This document shows, one piece after another, positions 1 through 8,544 of a DNA stretch of 61,454 bases. Source of the DNA: an uncultured Acidobacteriota bacterium (GTDB lineage: Bacteria; Acidobacteriota; Terriglobia; Bryobacterales; Bryobacteraceae); contig CADEFM010000019.1 of the NCBI GenBank assembly GCA_902826605.1, positions 1 to 61,454 of the forward strand, written 5' to 3'. Under the pieces are notes generated by a model. That model was given only the letters and a program-made list of their open reading frames with translations. It searched no databases and was not told where the DNA came from. The position numbers and the translations under genes were made by a program. Within the stretch, counting starts at the first letter, position 1, and every line of letters starts with the position of its first letter.

Positions 1-60
1 GTCCGAACCGGACACATAGGTAACAGTTCGTTCCTAAGACATAGGTAACACTTTTGGGCC
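1..60. repeat. IS481 left inverted repeat
   Basis: This repeat is complementary to 1243-1300. It contains two direct copies of the acataggtaaca-type motif, ending at about 25 and 50, then cttttgggcc. The doubled motif is probably the transposase binding site, by inference from position and conservation at both ends. Confidence 0.8.
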
Positions 61-1218
61 GAAGGGGTTTTGCAGGGGCTGCAAAGTTCGTTCGTCCAGG
101 TCAACGTAACCGAGATCGTAGTCCATAAAGCTGACCAGCCAGATGCCTTGGTCGACCTCCTTGACGCCAACGGCTTGGCCGGCCAGCGATTTGCTGAGAT
201 TGATTTTCTTGCGGTAGAGACACAGCCGTCCGCAACTGGTGACCACGACGGTCCGGTCGTGGAAGGGATAGTGCGGCTCGGGGATGCCTACGTAAGGCCG
301 CGGGGAAGCGACATAGACCTCGGCCGGGCAGCGCATCGCCAACGCCTCATGCGGACGCTCGCGATTAAACTCCTCCACGAAGTCGTCGAACTTGGCTTGC
401 TGCTGGAGGATATTGCGTCCGGCGGGCCGAGTGGCTTCCTTCTTCAAGGTCAGATGCATGCGTTCGTGGCGGCCGTTCTGCTGCGGATGGCCAGGGCGGA
501 TGCGCTCAATGGAGATGCCCAGCCGCAACCACCACACCGAGAGCTTAGAAAGCTGAAACAGGCCATGCGGGGAGGCAAAGGGCACGCCGTTATCGGAGCG
601 GATGGCACGCGGCAGACCGCGCTCTCGAAACAAGCGTTCAAAGGCTCGAAACGCCAGCTCTTCGCGCGTGGATTCCAGCGCTTCGCACAACAACAGATAG
701 CGGGAAGCATGATCGGTGACGGTGAGCGGATAACAGTAGCGTTGGTCGCCGAGTTGGAACTCGCCCTTATAGTCGGTCGCCCATAGATCGTTGGGATGAA
801 GACCTTCCGATAGCGGAGTACCCTCAGCGGGTGTGCGGGATCTCTTCGCCCGTGCCACCAGGCCATGACGATCGAGTACCGCGTGAATCGTGCTGGCGGC
901 GGGAACCTTGATGGCATGCGGCAGCCGCCGCAGGAGCCGTTCGCGAATCTTACGCGCTCCCCAGTTCGGCTTGTCCCGCTTGGCGGCCACGATGACCGCC
1001 TCCACCGGCTCGGGGAGTTGGTTGGCGTAGCGGAAAGGCCGTCGAGTCCGATCGCTGAGGCCTTCCAGTCCACATTGCTCATAGCGTTCGAAGATCTTGT
1101 AGCCAGTCTTGCGTGAGATCCCAAACTCCCGGCACAGCGAGGCCAAGCTCTCCCCGTCTTTCAGCCGGATCACAAACCGCATGCGTTCGTCCATAACAGA
1201 GCGTTCCTTCCATGGCAT
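34..1218 (-). CDS. IS481-family transposase
   Basis: This is a DDE transposase of 394 residues that would move the surrounding element by cutting and joining DNA at the inverted repeats. An N-terminal helix-turn-helix (about residues 15-60, containing SLCREFGISRKTGYK) is followed by a second winged-helix region and an integrase core. The catalytic triad is visible as the Asp in ATDYKGEF, the Asp in RSDNGVPF and the Glu in NGRHERMH, with the spacing usual for IS481 and IS3 relatives. The C-terminal part, after about residue 310, is the basic beta-rich tail usual in this family. There is no frameshift or internal stop, so the gene looks functional. The long antisense frames over it are shadows. 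Confidence 0.92.
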   Translation of the reverse strand: MPWKERSVMDERMRFVIRLKDGESLASLCREFGISRKTGYKIFERYEQCGLEGLSDRTRRPFRYANQLPEPVEAVIVAAKRDKPNWGARKIRERLLRRLPHAIKVPAASTIHAVLDRHGLVARAKRSRTPAEGTPLSEGLHPNDLWATDYKGEFQLGDQRYCYPLTVTDHASRYLLLCEALESTREELAFRAFERLFRERGLPRAIRSDNGVPFASPHGLFQLSKLSVWWLRLGISIERIRPGHPQQNGRHERMHLTLKKEATRPAGRNILQQQAKFDDFVEEFNRERPHEALAMRCPAEVYVASPRPYVGIPEPHYPFHDRTVVVTSCGRLCLYRKKINLSKSLAGQAVGVKEVDQGIWLVSFMDYDLGYVDLDERTLQPLQNPFGPKVLPMS

Positions 1219-1242
1219 GCCACCTCTTCGCCTCCCTTTGAA

Positions 1243-1300
1243 GGCCCAAAAGTGTAACCCATGTCTCCGGTACGTTCTGTTACCTATGTCTCGGTTCAGT
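1243..1300. repeat. IS481 right inverted repeat
   Basis: This is the inverted partner of 1-60. It starts with ggcccaaaagtgt and ends at about ctcggttcagt. The inner 21 bases match the left end except for two substitutions, and the outer motif tgttacctatgt matches exactly. Confidence 0.8.
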
Positions 1301-1367
1301 CATTTTCAAACTTGGACGTTCCCTCTCATGCGGGAAGACCTCTCGGGCCACTCCAATTGCTCCGGTA

Positions 1368-1568
1368 TCAGGAAGTACACCGCCGCATTGCGATGCCCGC
1401 CTCGTGCCCGAGGCTTGCATTTATCCGTCGCAGCGCCTGAAAATTCGCCCAACCCAATCCGAGCGGGTCGAGCTTCGGCTTCATGTGTCTATACCAGACG
1501 TTATCCCGCCAGACGAGCTGCTTCGGATTCTCTGAGACCGAACACCCAGGCGTCATCGGCTGTCCCAA
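1368..1568 (-). pseudogene. Tyrosine recombinase (phage-type integrase) C-terminal fragment
   Basis: The 66-residue frame contains ENPKQLVWRDNVWYRHMKPK followed by LGWANFQALRRINASLGHEAG. This resembles the part of phage-type integrases leading up to the second catalytic box, where an intact enzyme would usually have HxxR and later a Tyr nucleophile. Here the frame breaks into unrelated residues right after HEAG, the Tyr-containing end is missing, and nothing integrase-like is readable upstream of about 1570. It cannot be a working recombinase. The identification rests on this short stretch alone, without a database search. Confidence 0.55.
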
Positions 1569-2123
1569 CGCTTGTTGATGAAGATGTGGATTGGTTCGTG
1601 ATGAGACAGATTGCTCTCCTTAGTTGCGGTTTTCGTCTGGGCGGATCTTGTCCCGCCACACCTTTAACAATAGGGAGCACTAGTCAAAAGGTCTGTACTG
1701 ACGTTGTTCCGTGAATCCCAGTGCGGAAGCAACAACCACGCAACACGGGCGACCCGCCTTTTAGGGAAGAGGTCTACCGCGAGCAGTCGACCGAAGACGA
1801 GATCTATCCACATGGCGTAGCGCTTTGCGCGCGAAACAATATTTGTGCTACCGTCGATGTTGTGCAGGGCCGTTCCCACAGCCTTAGCGATCGCGGCGCG
1901 TTTCACCTCGCGCTGATTGCGTTCCTCTGTGTTGTGATGGTTCTCCTCAGCGGCAGCTCTCCGACTCGGCTGGCAGGCACTGATTGGCTTACTCGACAGG
2001 TTGACGATCGCGTCGAGCAAATCGAAGCGCCGAACCATACCGCTGCGCCGATGGTCCGCCTCGACATCCGTTTTGCGGAGGACCTCCCCGAACCCACGGA
2101 TGACGACGAGACCAAGCACTGCC

Positions 2124-2155
2124 TCCTACGATTAGACTCAGTCCTACGATTAGAC
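2124..2155. repeat. Tandem 14-base direct repeat, possible operator
   Basis: The 14-mer tcctacgattagac occurs twice in a row (2124-2137 and 2142-2155) with a 4-base spacer, giving an 18-base period. Half of each unit, ctacgatt, loosely resembles half-sites of BlaI/MecI-type repressors, but this is only a visual similarity. The repeat lies about 300 bases before the efflux operon, so it could be an operator or just a duplicated scrap. Confidence 0.4.
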
Positions 2156-2457
2156 GTACCCGCTTTTGGAAGCCAAACGGGCCTTCACGAATTGTCGGAC
2201 GAACGAGCGCTAACCCCGTTTCGGCTGCGTGCGTTTTCGACCCGCGGCTCCCCATCCGCCTAAATCTACGCGACCTCCAGCGGACACTGCCGGACTGACG
2301 GCAGCGAGCTGATTCTCCATTGCGCATCCCCCGCTGGATGTCAGTGGGCATTGCGTGGTGTCCCTGATTCCCGAACCACAAGCCGATGGCGGCGCAGTGG
2401 TCCATCGGGCCGATCGGGACCGGATGGACGAAGGGTATCGAGCAACTGCGAGTCAAA

Positions 2458-3993
2458 ATGAACAAAATTTGGGAAACAGAGTCCGGAGCCAAGACCGGGC
2501 GGATAGGGCGCTGGCTCACCGCAACATTCCTGGTGCTGGTTGTCGCGATGGCGACCGGGTGCAGCGCCCGCGTTCCAAAGCCCCCCATGGGATTGGCCCC
2601 CCCGCCCAACCGTACAGTGCCCGACACCTTTAACGGGCTGAGCGATACGAGCAATTCCGGTCTGATCCCATGGCGCGACTTTTTCACGGACCCCAACTTG
2701 ATCGCGCTCGTCGATGCGGCGCTCCAGCACAACCAGGAGCTCAACATTGCGATTCAGGAGACGGTGGTTGCCAACGCCGAGATCATGGCGCGACGTGGTG
2801 AGTACCTGCCTAAGGTGGGCTTCGGTGTCGGAGTCGGGGACGAGCACGTCGGAGCGTACACGAGCCAGGGTAAAAGCGACGAGCTGACCGGCATCGGATC
2901 AAACCTCCAAAATTACCAGCCCGGGCTCTACGCGTCGTGGGAACTCGACGTGTGGGGGCGTCTCCGAAACTTGGCCAACGCCGCGTCCCACCGATACCTG
3001 GCGAGCATTGAAGGCCGGAACTTCATGGTCACGCGTCTGGTCGCGGAGATCGCCAGTAACTACTACGAGTTATTGGCTCTGGACCGGCAACTCCGGGTCA
3101 TCACCGATAACGTAGCACTCCAGCAGCAGGCCCTCGATCTCGCGCAGGCGCAGTTCCAGGCGGGTCGCGCCACCGCGGCAGCCCCGGCACGCTTCGAGGC
3201 CAACCTCCGGGCGATGCAGAGCTCACAGTACGCGATCCAGCAACGGATCGTCGAGGTCCAGAACGAGCTCAACTTCCTGGCCGGCCGCTTCCCAGAGTCG
3301 ATCGATCGGGCGAGGACCGATTTTCTCAACCAACAGCCCGCCGCAATGGCAGTGGGCGTCCCCTCTGAACTTCTGGCGAATCGTCCCGACGTTCGCCAGG
3401 CGGAGCTTGAGCTTACGGCAGCGGGGCTCGACGTCCAGGCGGCCAGAAAAGCGTTCTATCCGTCCCTCGGGATCGAAGCAATTGTCGGTTACCAGTCATT
3501 CGACCTGACCAAGCTGGTGAATACGCCCGACTCCCTGCTCTTCGAAATGCTCGGCAGAGCGTTTACGCCCCTGCTCAATCGGAAGGGAATTACGGCGGAC
3601 TATTTCGCGGCGAACTCCCGTGAGATGCAGGCGGTGCTCCACTACGAGCGAGCCGTGCTGACCGCTTTCGTCGAGGTAAGCAACCGCGTGAGCCTCACAC
3701 GAAATCTCAGTCAGGGCTATGGGCTGAAGCAACAACAGGTCGACCGCCTCGCCGAGTCGGTCGATATCTCGACCGAACTCTTCAATTTGAATCGAGCCGA
3801 CTATCTGGAAGTACTGACAGCTCGGCGTGAATTGCTCGAGGCACAGCAGGACCTCGTTGAAATGAAGCAACGGCAGATGGTTGCGACCGTGACGCTGTAT
3901 CAGGCGCTGGGGGGCGGCTGGCGCAGCGCCGGTCTGCAGCCTCCCGACGGAACTGATGCCGACCATAAATTCACGCAGGGGGTGCAGCCATGA
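2458..3993 (+). CDS. RND efflux outer-membrane lipoprotein (NodT/OprM family)
   Basis: This is the outer-membrane channel of a tripartite efflux pump, about 511 residues. The chosen ATG gives a charged N-terminus and a hydrophobic stretch ending in ATGC, a lipobox, so the mature protein should be lipid-anchored at Cys. Two outer-membrane efflux repeats follow (roughly residues 65-260 and 300-490), with the family motifs YEASWELDVWGR-like (seen as YASWELDVWGRL) and LLANRPDVRQAE. An in-frame ATG 72 bases upstream would bury the signal peptide, so I reject it. The stop overlaps the adaptor start as ATGA, showing translational coupling. The substrate cannot be told from sequence. Decayed mobile DNA just upstream suggests the pump was acquired. 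Confidence 0.9.
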   Translation: MNKIWETESGAKTGRIGRWLTATFLVLVVAMATGCSARVPKPPMGLAPPPNRTVPDTFNGLSDTSNSGLIPWRDFFTDPNLIALVDAALQHNQELNIAIQETVVANAEIMARRGEYLPKVGFGVGVGDEHVGAYTSQGKSDELTGIGSNLQNYQPGLYASWELDVWGRLRNLANAASHRYLASIEGRNFMVTRLVAEIASNYYELLALDRQLRVITDNVALQQQALDLAQAQFQAGRATAAAPARFEANLRAMQSSQYAIQQRIVEVQNELNFLAGRFPESIDRARTDFLNQQPAAMAVGVPSELLANRPDVRQAELELTAAGLDVQAARKAFYPSLGIEAIVGYQSFDLTKLVNTPDSLLFEMLGRAFTPLLNRKGITADYFAANSREMQAVLHYERAVLTAFVEVSNRVSLTRNLSQGYGLKQQQVDRLAESVDISTELFNLNRADYLEVLTARRELLEAQQDLVEMKQRQMVATVTLYQALGGGWRSAGLQPPDGTDADHKFTQGVQP

Positions 3994-5132
3994 AGCTGCA
4001 GCAGCATCTACGGGCTACGCTCATCGTCATCGGCCTAGGCCTCCTTGCTAGCGCTTGCTCGACGAAGCAGGCAGAGGCGGGCGAGCAGAAAGAGGAACCG
4101 CAGCCTGTCGTACTGACCACTCCCAGCGTCATGAGCGTGCCCATAACTCGGTCCTACGTCTCCCGAATGCAATCCAGGCGTCACATCGAGATCCGCGCCT
4201 TGAATGAGGGGTATCTCGAAGAAATTCCCATTCAAGAGGGCCAGGCGGTGCGTGCCGGGGACCGTCTCTATGGGCTCTATCCTGTCCTCTATCGGACCAA
4301 GCTCGAGGCCGAAAAGGCCGAACTGCGCCTCACCGAGATCAACCTACAGAACACGGAACAACTCGCGGGGCGCGGCTTCGTGTCAGCCCCAGAGCTGGCC
4401 CGGGCCACGGCCGAGCGAGACAAAGCGAAAGCCAACGTCGACCGCGCCACGGCCGAAGTTGGCTTTACGAGCATCGTCGCTCCGTTCGACGGCATCGTGG
4501 GCCGTCAACTCATGCAGCAGGGAAGCCTGATCGAAGAGGGGGACACCCTCACGACCCTGTCTGACAACGCTGTTATATGGGCCTACTTCAATGTCCCCGA
4601 AGCCGACTACCTGCGATTCAAGTCCCTACGGGGCGCAACCGATAACGAATCCCCCCGGAGGCTCGACCTTCCAGGTGCAACAATCCAGCTTCGACTTGCG
4701 AACGGGCAGATATTCGATAAGAACGCCGCGACGACGCTAACCATCGAATCCGAGTTCAACAGGGAAACAGGAAACATCGAGTTCCGCGCCGACTTTCCCA
4801 ACCCAGAAGGCCTCCTGCGCCACGGTGAAACCGGTACGCTGCTGATCAACCAGAAGCTCTCAGGAGCCTTGGTCATCCCGCAGCGGGCCACGTTCGAGAT
4901 TCTCGACCGGCGGTACGTCTTCGTCGTCGACGAGAAAGACGTCGCGCACCAACGCGAGATCACCGTCGCCAGTGAGCTAGAGGACATCTTCGTCCTCAAA
5001 GGCGGCCTCAAGGCTAGCGAACGATTCGTGCTCGAGGGAGCTCGCCAGATCCATGATGGCCAGCACCTGGAGCGCACACAGGCTCTTCCGCCCAAGGAAG
5101 CCCTCAAAGACCTGAAATTCAGAGCCGAATAG
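3990..5132 (+). CDS. RND efflux periplasmic adaptor (membrane fusion protein)
   Basis: This HlyD/AcrA-type adaptor of 380 residues links the inner-membrane permease to the outer-membrane channel. The N-terminus has a signal peptide with a lipobox (LASACST), so it is probably a lipoprotein anchored in the inner membrane. The barrel-sandwich (lipoyl-like) half-motifs flank a rather short alpha-hairpin at about residues 95-150, with GFVSAPELARA before the turn and VAPFDGIVG after it. The beta-barrel and membrane-proximal domains follow. It starts inside the stop of the upstream channel gene and ends 18 bases before the permease, so all three are one transcript. Confidence 0.92.
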   Translation: MKLQQHLRATLIVIGLGLLASACSTKQAEAGEQKEEPQPVVLTTPSVMSVPITRSYVSRMQSRRHIEIRALNEGYLEEIPIQEGQAVRAGDRLYGLYPVLYRTKLEAEKAELRLTEINLQNTEQLAGRGFVSAPELARATAERDKAKANVDRATAEVGFTSIVAPFDGIVGRQLMQQGSLIEEGDTLTTLSDNAVIWAYFNVPEADYLRFKSLRGATDNESPRRLDLPGATIQLRLANGQIFDKNAATTLTIESEFNRETGNIEFRADFPNPEGLLRHGETGTLLINQKLSGALVIPQRATFEILDRRYVFVVDEKDVAHQREITVASELEDIFVLKGGLKASERFVLEGARQIHDGQHLERTQALPPKEALKDLKFRAE

Positions 5133-5150
5133 GCGGCGCGCAAATCATTC

Positions 5151-8100
5151 ATGTTTACACAGATTCTCCGCCGACCCGCCCTGGCGATCGTCCTTTCGAT
5201 CCTCATTCTGATTGTGGGGGGACTCGGAATCGCGAGCCTTCCGATCGCGCAGTTTCCCGACATCGCGCCGCCGACCGTCTATGTTTCGGTTGCGTATCCC
5301 GGAGCCAGCGCCAAGGTCCTGACCGATTCCGTTCTGATTCCTCTCGAGCAATCAATCAACGGCGTTCAAGGGATGCGCTACATCGTCTCCGACGCGACGA
5401 GCGCCGGAGAGGCGACGATTCGTATCTTCTTCGAGCCGGGCACGGATCCGAACATCAACGTGGTGAACGTACAGAACCGCGTCAACATCATGACGAGCCG
5501 GCTACCCGAGCTGGTGGTACGCGAAGGGATTCTCGTCAGCCAGGTCGTGCCTAGCATGTTGATGTATCTCAATCTGTACAGCACGGACCCAAACACCGAT
5601 CAGAAAGACCTCTTCAACTACGCCAGCGTGTACGTCATGCCCGTGCTCAAGCGGATTAAGGGCATGGGTATCCCAGTCAACCTGGGCAATCGCACGTTTG
5701 CGATGCGCATTTGGCTGAATCCGGAGCGCATGCGCGCCTACAGCGTGTCGGTCGAGGACGTGATGCATGCCTTGGCCACGCAGAGCATCATCGGATCACC
5801 GGGCCGGCTCGGTCAGGCGACTGGCATGACCTCCCAGTCGAAAGAGTACGTGCTCACTTATATCGGCCGTTTCAATGAGCCCGAGCAGTACTCCAATATC
5901 ATCTTGAAGGCTATGCCAGACGGCGAGATTCTCAGACTCAAAGACGTCTGCGTGCCACCGCTCGTCAACGACAGCAAGGGCGCGGAAGAGAGCCATGACG
6001 ATCACGCAAGTGTCGAGCTTGGCTCGGAGTTCTTCGACATCTATTCCGACGTCAACGGTAGTCCGGCCGCATCCATCGTCTTGAAACAGGCGCCAGGCTC
6101 CAACGCCGCCGACGTGATCGCGGAAGTGAAAAAGACGCTCGTGGAGTTAAAGGGGTCGTTTCCTCCCGGGATGAACTACGAAATTGCGTACGACGTATCC
6201 CGGTTCGTTGAGGCCTCCACCGAGCAGGTGCTCCACACACTCCTGGAAGCGTTCATTCTGGTGTCGCTGGTGGTCTACCTGTTCCTGGGTGACGTACGCT
6301 CCACCATCATTCCGGCGCTCGCGGTGCCGGTATCGCTGGTCGGCGCCTTCTTTGTGCTGCAGATGATGGGCTTCTCCATCAACCTGATCACGCTTTTCTC
6401 GATGGTCTTGGCCATCGGTATCGTCGTCGACAATGCCATCGTGGTGGTCGAGGCCGTGCACGCCAAAATGGCCGAGACGCACCTTTCACCGTATCGGGCC
6501 ACCATCGAAGTGCTCAAGGAGATCAGCGGCGCGATCATCGCAATCACGCTGGTCATGAGCGCCGTGTTTGTTCCGGTGACCTTTCTCCCGGGGCCGGTAG
6601 GTGTGTTCTACCGCCAGTTTGGAGTGACGATGGCTTCGACGATCGTCCTTTCCGGCGTGGTTGCGTTGACGCTTACCCCGGTGCTGTGTGCCATGGTACT
6701 GCAGCCTCATTCGCACGAGCCCGCTGGCCCGGAGGCGCGCAAGGGCCTTCGGGAACGACTTCGGGGGATAAGCGCTAAGACAGTGCTCGGGTACGTCTTT
6801 GTGGGGCTCCCGTTACTAGCTGGCATCACCTATCTCGCCTATCGGCTTTGGGGACGCTTCGGGCTCCTGCTGGTTCTCGTGCCCTTCATACAGAAGCCTT
6901 TCAGCTTCTTAGTCGACAAAATCACCAATCTGTACGCGTCGCGTCTGCTGAAGCCGATTGTCACGCTCCGGGTGGCAACCTTGGTGGTCATCGGAGCATT
7001 TGCCTACGGCATCGTCGCGACAAGCAACGTCCTACCGACAGGCTTCATCCCCGGTGAGGACCAGGGCATGATCTACGCCGTTCTTCAAACCCCACCCGGT
7101 TCGACGCTGGAATATACCAACGCCAAGGCCCAAGAGCTTGAACGGCTGGCTAAGGAAGTCAAAGGCATTCGCAGCATCACGTCGGTTGCGGGGTACGAGG
7201 TGCTGACGGAAGGTCGCGGCTCGAACGCGGGTACGGCGATCATCAACCTCGACGATTGGACCGAGCGAACAGAGACATCATCCGAGATCATCCAACATCT
7301 CAAGGAAAAGACCAGCGAGATGACGAACGTCAAACTCGAGTTCTTCGAGCCGCCTGCCATTCCTGGCTTCGGCGCGGCAGGCGGGATCGCCTTGCGCGTG
7401 CTGGATCAAACACAATCGAGTACCCCCGACTACAGGCAACTGGGAGAGATCAACGAACGATTCCTCGCCGAGCTGCAGAAACGTAAAGAAGTCGGCAGTG
7501 TGTTCACGTTCTATGCGTCTGACTACCCACAGTACGAGGTGGTCATCAACAACGATGTGGCCATGCAGAAGGGGGTGTCGATTCAGGATGCGTTGAGCAA
7601 CCTAAACATCCTCATTGGCAGCACCTACGAGCAGGGCTTTGTTCGTTTTAACCAGTTCTACAAAGTTTACGTTCAGGCCTGGCCGCAGTTCCGGCGGATA
7701 CCTAAGGACCTGGACGACCTCTTCGTCAAGAACGAAAAGGGGGAGATGGTCCCATACTCGTCGTTCATGGAGCTGAAGAAAACGCAGGGGCTGAACGAGA
7801 TCACCCGATACAACTTGTACCCCTCTGCCGCCATTCAGCTCGTGCCGGCTGCGGGCTACTCGACCGGTCAGGCCATTGAGGCAGTGCAGCAGGTCGCCGC
7901 CGCGAGCTTGCCGCGCGGATATGCCCTGGGCTGGGAAGGCCTATCGTGGGACGAGTCGCGGAAGGGCAACGAGGCAGTCTACATCTTCCTGGTTGTGGTG
8001 GTGTTCGTCTACCTCGTGCTGATTGCGCAGTACGAGAGCTTCCTGCTTCCTCTGCCCGTGGTCCTATCGCTGCCGGTCGGCATCTTCGGCTCTTTCTGGT

Positions 8101-8519
8101 TCCTGTCTGTCATGGGATTGTCGAACGACGTTTGGGCTCAGCTCGGGATGATCATGTTAGTCGGGCTCTTGGGCAAGAACGCGATTTTGATCGTGGAGTT
8201 TGCGGTGCAGCGCCGGAACGAGGGCGTCTCGCTCAAAGACGCCGCTATCGAGGGAGGAAAACTCCGCTTCCGGGCCATCCAGATGACCTCCTTCGCCTTT
8301 ATCGCAGGTCTCCTTCCGCTGGTCGTTGCCCATGGCGCTGGCGCGGTTGCTAATCGGACCATCGGCGTCACGGGCGTCGGCGGCATGCTCCTTGGCACGG
8401 TGATCGGTGTGATCTTGATCCCGGGTCTCTACTACTTATTCGCTCGCATTTCGGATGGCCGCGAACTCCTGCGCGACGAAACGAATGTTCCTTTGAGTGA
8501 AGGTGAAGGCGAACTCTGA
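5151..8519 (+). CDS. RND multidrug efflux permease (HAE1/AcrB type)
   Basis: This inner-membrane proton/drug antiporter has 1122 residues. The N-terminus (FTQILRRPALAIVLSILILI) is the first membrane helix, and the proton-relay helix is visible as GIVVDNAIVVVE with the key Asp at residue 427. The partner helix in the second half reads LLGKNAILIVEFA, with Lys at about 1009. Both periplasmic pore/docking repeats are present. The protein is about 80 residues longer than AcrB. The extra length includes a charged and hydrophobic stretch at about residues 520-590, between the two halves, with an additional possible membrane segment. It is the third gene of the operon and is followed 25 bases later by a universal stress gene. 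Confidence 0.94.
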   Translation: MFTQILRRPALAIVLSILILIVGGLGIASLPIAQFPDIAPPTVYVSVAYPGASAKVLTDSVLIPLEQSINGVQGMRYIVSDATSAGEATIRIFFEPGTDPNINVVNVQNRVNIMTSRLPELVVREGILVSQVVPSMLMYLNLYSTDPNTDQKDLFNYASVYVMPVLKRIKGMGIPVNLGNRTFAMRIWLNPERMRAYSVSVEDVMHALATQSIIGSPGRLGQATGMTSQSKEYVLTYIGRFNEPEQYSNIILKAMPDGEILRLKDVCVPPLVNDSKGAEESHDDHASVELGSEFFDIYSDVNGSPAASIVLKQAPGSNAADVIAEVKKTLVELKGSFPPGMNYEIAYDVSRFVEASTEQVLHTLLEAFILVSLVVYLFLGDVRSTIIPALAVPVSLVGAFFVLQMMGFSINLITLFSMVLAIGIVVDNAIVVVEAVHAKMAETHLSPYRATIEVLKEISGAIIAITLVMSAVFVPVTFLPGPVGVFYRQFGVTMASTIVLSGVVALTLTPVLCAMVLQPHSHEPAGPEARKGLRERLRGISAKTVLGYVFVGLPLLAGITYLAYRLWGRFGLLLVLVPFIQKPFSFLVDKITNLYASRLLKPIVTLRVATLVVIGAFAYGIVATSNVLPTGFIPGEDQGMIYAVLQTPPGSTLEYTNAKAQELERLAKEVKGIRSITSVAGYEVLTEGRGSNAGTAIINLDDWTERTETSSEIIQHLKEKTSEMTNVKLEFFEPPAIPGFGAAGGIALRVLDQTQSSTPDYRQLGEINERFLAELQKRKEVGSVFTFYASDYPQYEVVINNDVAMQKGVSIQDALSNLNILIGSTYEQGFVRFNQFYKVYVQAWPQFRRIPKDLDDLFVKNEKGEMVPYSSFMELKKTQGLNEITRYNLYPSAAIQLVPAAGYSTGQAIEAVQQVAAASLPRGYALGWEGLSWDESRKGNEAVYIFLVVVVFVYLVLIAQYESFLLPLPVVLSLPVGIFGSFWFLSVMGLSNDVWAQLGMIMLVGLLGKNAILIVEFAVQRRNEGVSLKDAAIEGGKLRFRAIQMTSFAFIAGLLPLVVAHGAGAVANRTIGVTGVGGMLLGTVIGVILIPGLYYLFARISDGRELLRDETNVPLSEGEGEL

Positions 8520-8544
8520 TCAAGAGAGAACACGGAGTTGAATC

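Larger units (their letters stand above)
1..1300 (-). mobile_element. IS481-family insertion sequence, apparently complete
   Basis: A single transposase gene is flanked by long imperfect inverted repeats at about 1-60 and 1243-1300. Read inward, both ends carry two copies of a motif like acataggtaaca separated by about 20 bases, and both finish with acttttgggcc next to the gene. The outermost few bases do not align cleanly (a one-base indel near gaaccg), so the exact left tip lies within the first few bases of the window and no target-site duplication can be checked. The transposase frame is open and its catalytic residues are present, so the copy may be active. It sits next to a recombinase remnant, which suggests an insertion hot spot. 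Confidence 0.88.
1301..2457. other. Gene-poor scar between the IS element and the efflux operon
   Basis: About 1.15 kb without a recognisable intact gene. It holds a short piece of a tyrosine recombinase (1368-1568, minus strand) and a tandem 14-base repeat (2124-2155). Between 1700 and 2260 both strands have open frames of 150-180 codons, but neither translation shows a recognisable domain, signal peptide or membrane pattern. I take them for chance frames in GC-rich DNA or for heavily decayed genes. The stretch reads as wreckage from past insertions. Confidence 0.6.

Noticed and set aside
70..786. Plus-strand open frame of 238 codons
   Set aside because: It lies wholly opposite the transposase and has no ribosome site or recognisable domain; it is an antisense shadow.
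1109..1714. Plus-strand frame of 201 codons across the IS right end
   Set aside because: It runs through the inverted repeat and the integrase remnant and carries no motif.
1721..2263. Plus-strand frame of 180 codons and a minus-strand frame of 151 codons in the scar region
   Set aside because: Neither has a ribosome site, a known domain or a plausible composition. I leave the region as unresolved decayed DNA.
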